A stretch of DNA of 12,711 nt from Clostridia bacterium (GTDB lineage Bacteria > Bacillota > Clostridia > UBA1381): NCBI GenBank assembly GCA_900756545.1, contig CAAEKO010000018.1, positions 1-12,711 on the forward strand, written 5' to 3'. The stretch's first letter is position 1. Every line of letters begins with the position of its first letter. The translations under genes were made by a program, and so were the position numbers. The notes under the pieces are model-generated. The model had not been told where the DNA came from, ran no database searches, and worked only from the letters and a program-made list of their open reading frames with translations. Shown here in pieces: positions 12,436-12,711 of this stretch.

Positions 12436-12711
12436 TCAAATCAGTTCCATCAACGCCGCAAGGCTGCCCCGTTTTCCGCCGGTCTGCCGGTGGGAAAACA
12501 ACAGGTCATGATGGCAGTATGTACAAATGTCCGCCACCGTAATGTTTTTCTCCGGCACCCCGGCCGCCAAAAGCTGTTTTTTTACAGCCTTCTGTAAACT
12601 AACATGCGGCCTGGCGTCATAATCCCGGATAACCTCTTCTCCAAATTCCTCCCGGAAAATATCCGCCACCGCTTGCCCCACTTCAAAATGGCACTCCCCA
12701 ATAGAAGGGCC
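12436..12711 (-). CDS. pgeF: PgeF/YfiH-family purine nucleoside phosphorylase (laccase-domain protein), 5' end missing
   Basis: The last 91 residues of a YfiH/YlmD-family protein. The frame stays open to the right edge, so the true start lies outside the window. Visible are GPSIGECHFEVG, containing the conserved cysteine that is a metal ligand in this family, then the C-terminal DICTYCHHDLLFSHRQTGGKRGSLAALMEL stretch. The family, once called polyphenol oxidase or multicopper laccase-like, is now known to phosphorolyse or deaminate purine nucleosides. An internal GTG at 12681 could be mistaken for the start but is only the Val in FEVG. The gene is the first visible member of the long operon, and its stop is 13 nt from the solute-binding protein start. 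Confidence 0.9.
   Translation of the reverse strand, partial: GPSIGECHFEVGQAVADIFREEFGEEVIRDYDARPHVSLQKAVKKQLLAAGVPEKNITVADICTYCHHDLLFSHRQTGGKRGSLAALMELI

Overview
The window looks like chromosomal core DNA from an anaerobic, Gram-positive-type Bacillota, most likely class Clostridia. Four things point there: an IspH enzyme fused to a ribosomal protein S1 (a recognised clostridial arrangement), a monofunctional AroH-type chorismate mutase beside a HutP-family protein, a DacF/PBP5-type carboxypeptidase, and a biotin-dependent Na+-pumping decarboxylase locus. Strong purine-rich Shine-Dalgarno (SD) sites and clear sigma-A-type promoters agree. I cannot place it more finely. Every credible gene is on the minus strand, so transcription runs from high to low coordinates. 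I see no insertion sequences, phage genes, CRISPR arrays, tRNA or rRNA.

Region 1 (12711 to about 4490) is a nearly gapless nine-gene run: pgeF (5' end outside the window), an oligopeptide-type solute-binding lipoprotein, an RpiR-type regulator, an HI0933/BaiN-type flavoprotein, a HutP-family protein, aroH, cmk, plsC and the ispH-rpsA fusion. Genes are 1-22 nt apart or overlap by 4 nt, and the run ends at a strong hairpin at 4491-4535. The mix is housekeeping: purine salvage, chorismate to prephenate, CMP recycling, phosphatidic acid synthesis, isoprenoid precursors and translation. Two probable sensing or regulatory genes sit at its upstream end.

The most interesting signal is inside the ispH-rpsA gene. 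Near the end of the IspH part there is a promoter-like TTGAGG-17 bp-TATAAT, with an 8-bp-arm inverted repeat over the -35. About 70 nt further on, a perfect AGGAGG lies 11 nt before an in-frame ATG where the S1 domains begin. The fusion gene may therefore also make a separate S1 protein of 407 residues.

Region 2 (about 4490 to 2129) holds a D-Ala-D-Ala carboxypeptidase gene after a mostly empty 260-nt leader, then rluB (23S rRNA pseudouridine synthase) with its own promoter (TTGCCA-17-TATAAT) and a leader of about 138 nt. It closes with a symmetric A/T-flanked terminator at 2129-2159.

Region 3 (about 2093 to 1) starts a second operon: a promoter (TTGCAA-17-TAAAAT), mmdA (carboxyltransferase subunit), mmdD/oadG (small membrane subunit) and the first five codons of what is probably the biotin carrier subunit. 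Together these suggest a Na+-translocating methylmalonyl-CoA-type decarboxylase whose remaining genes lie off the left end.
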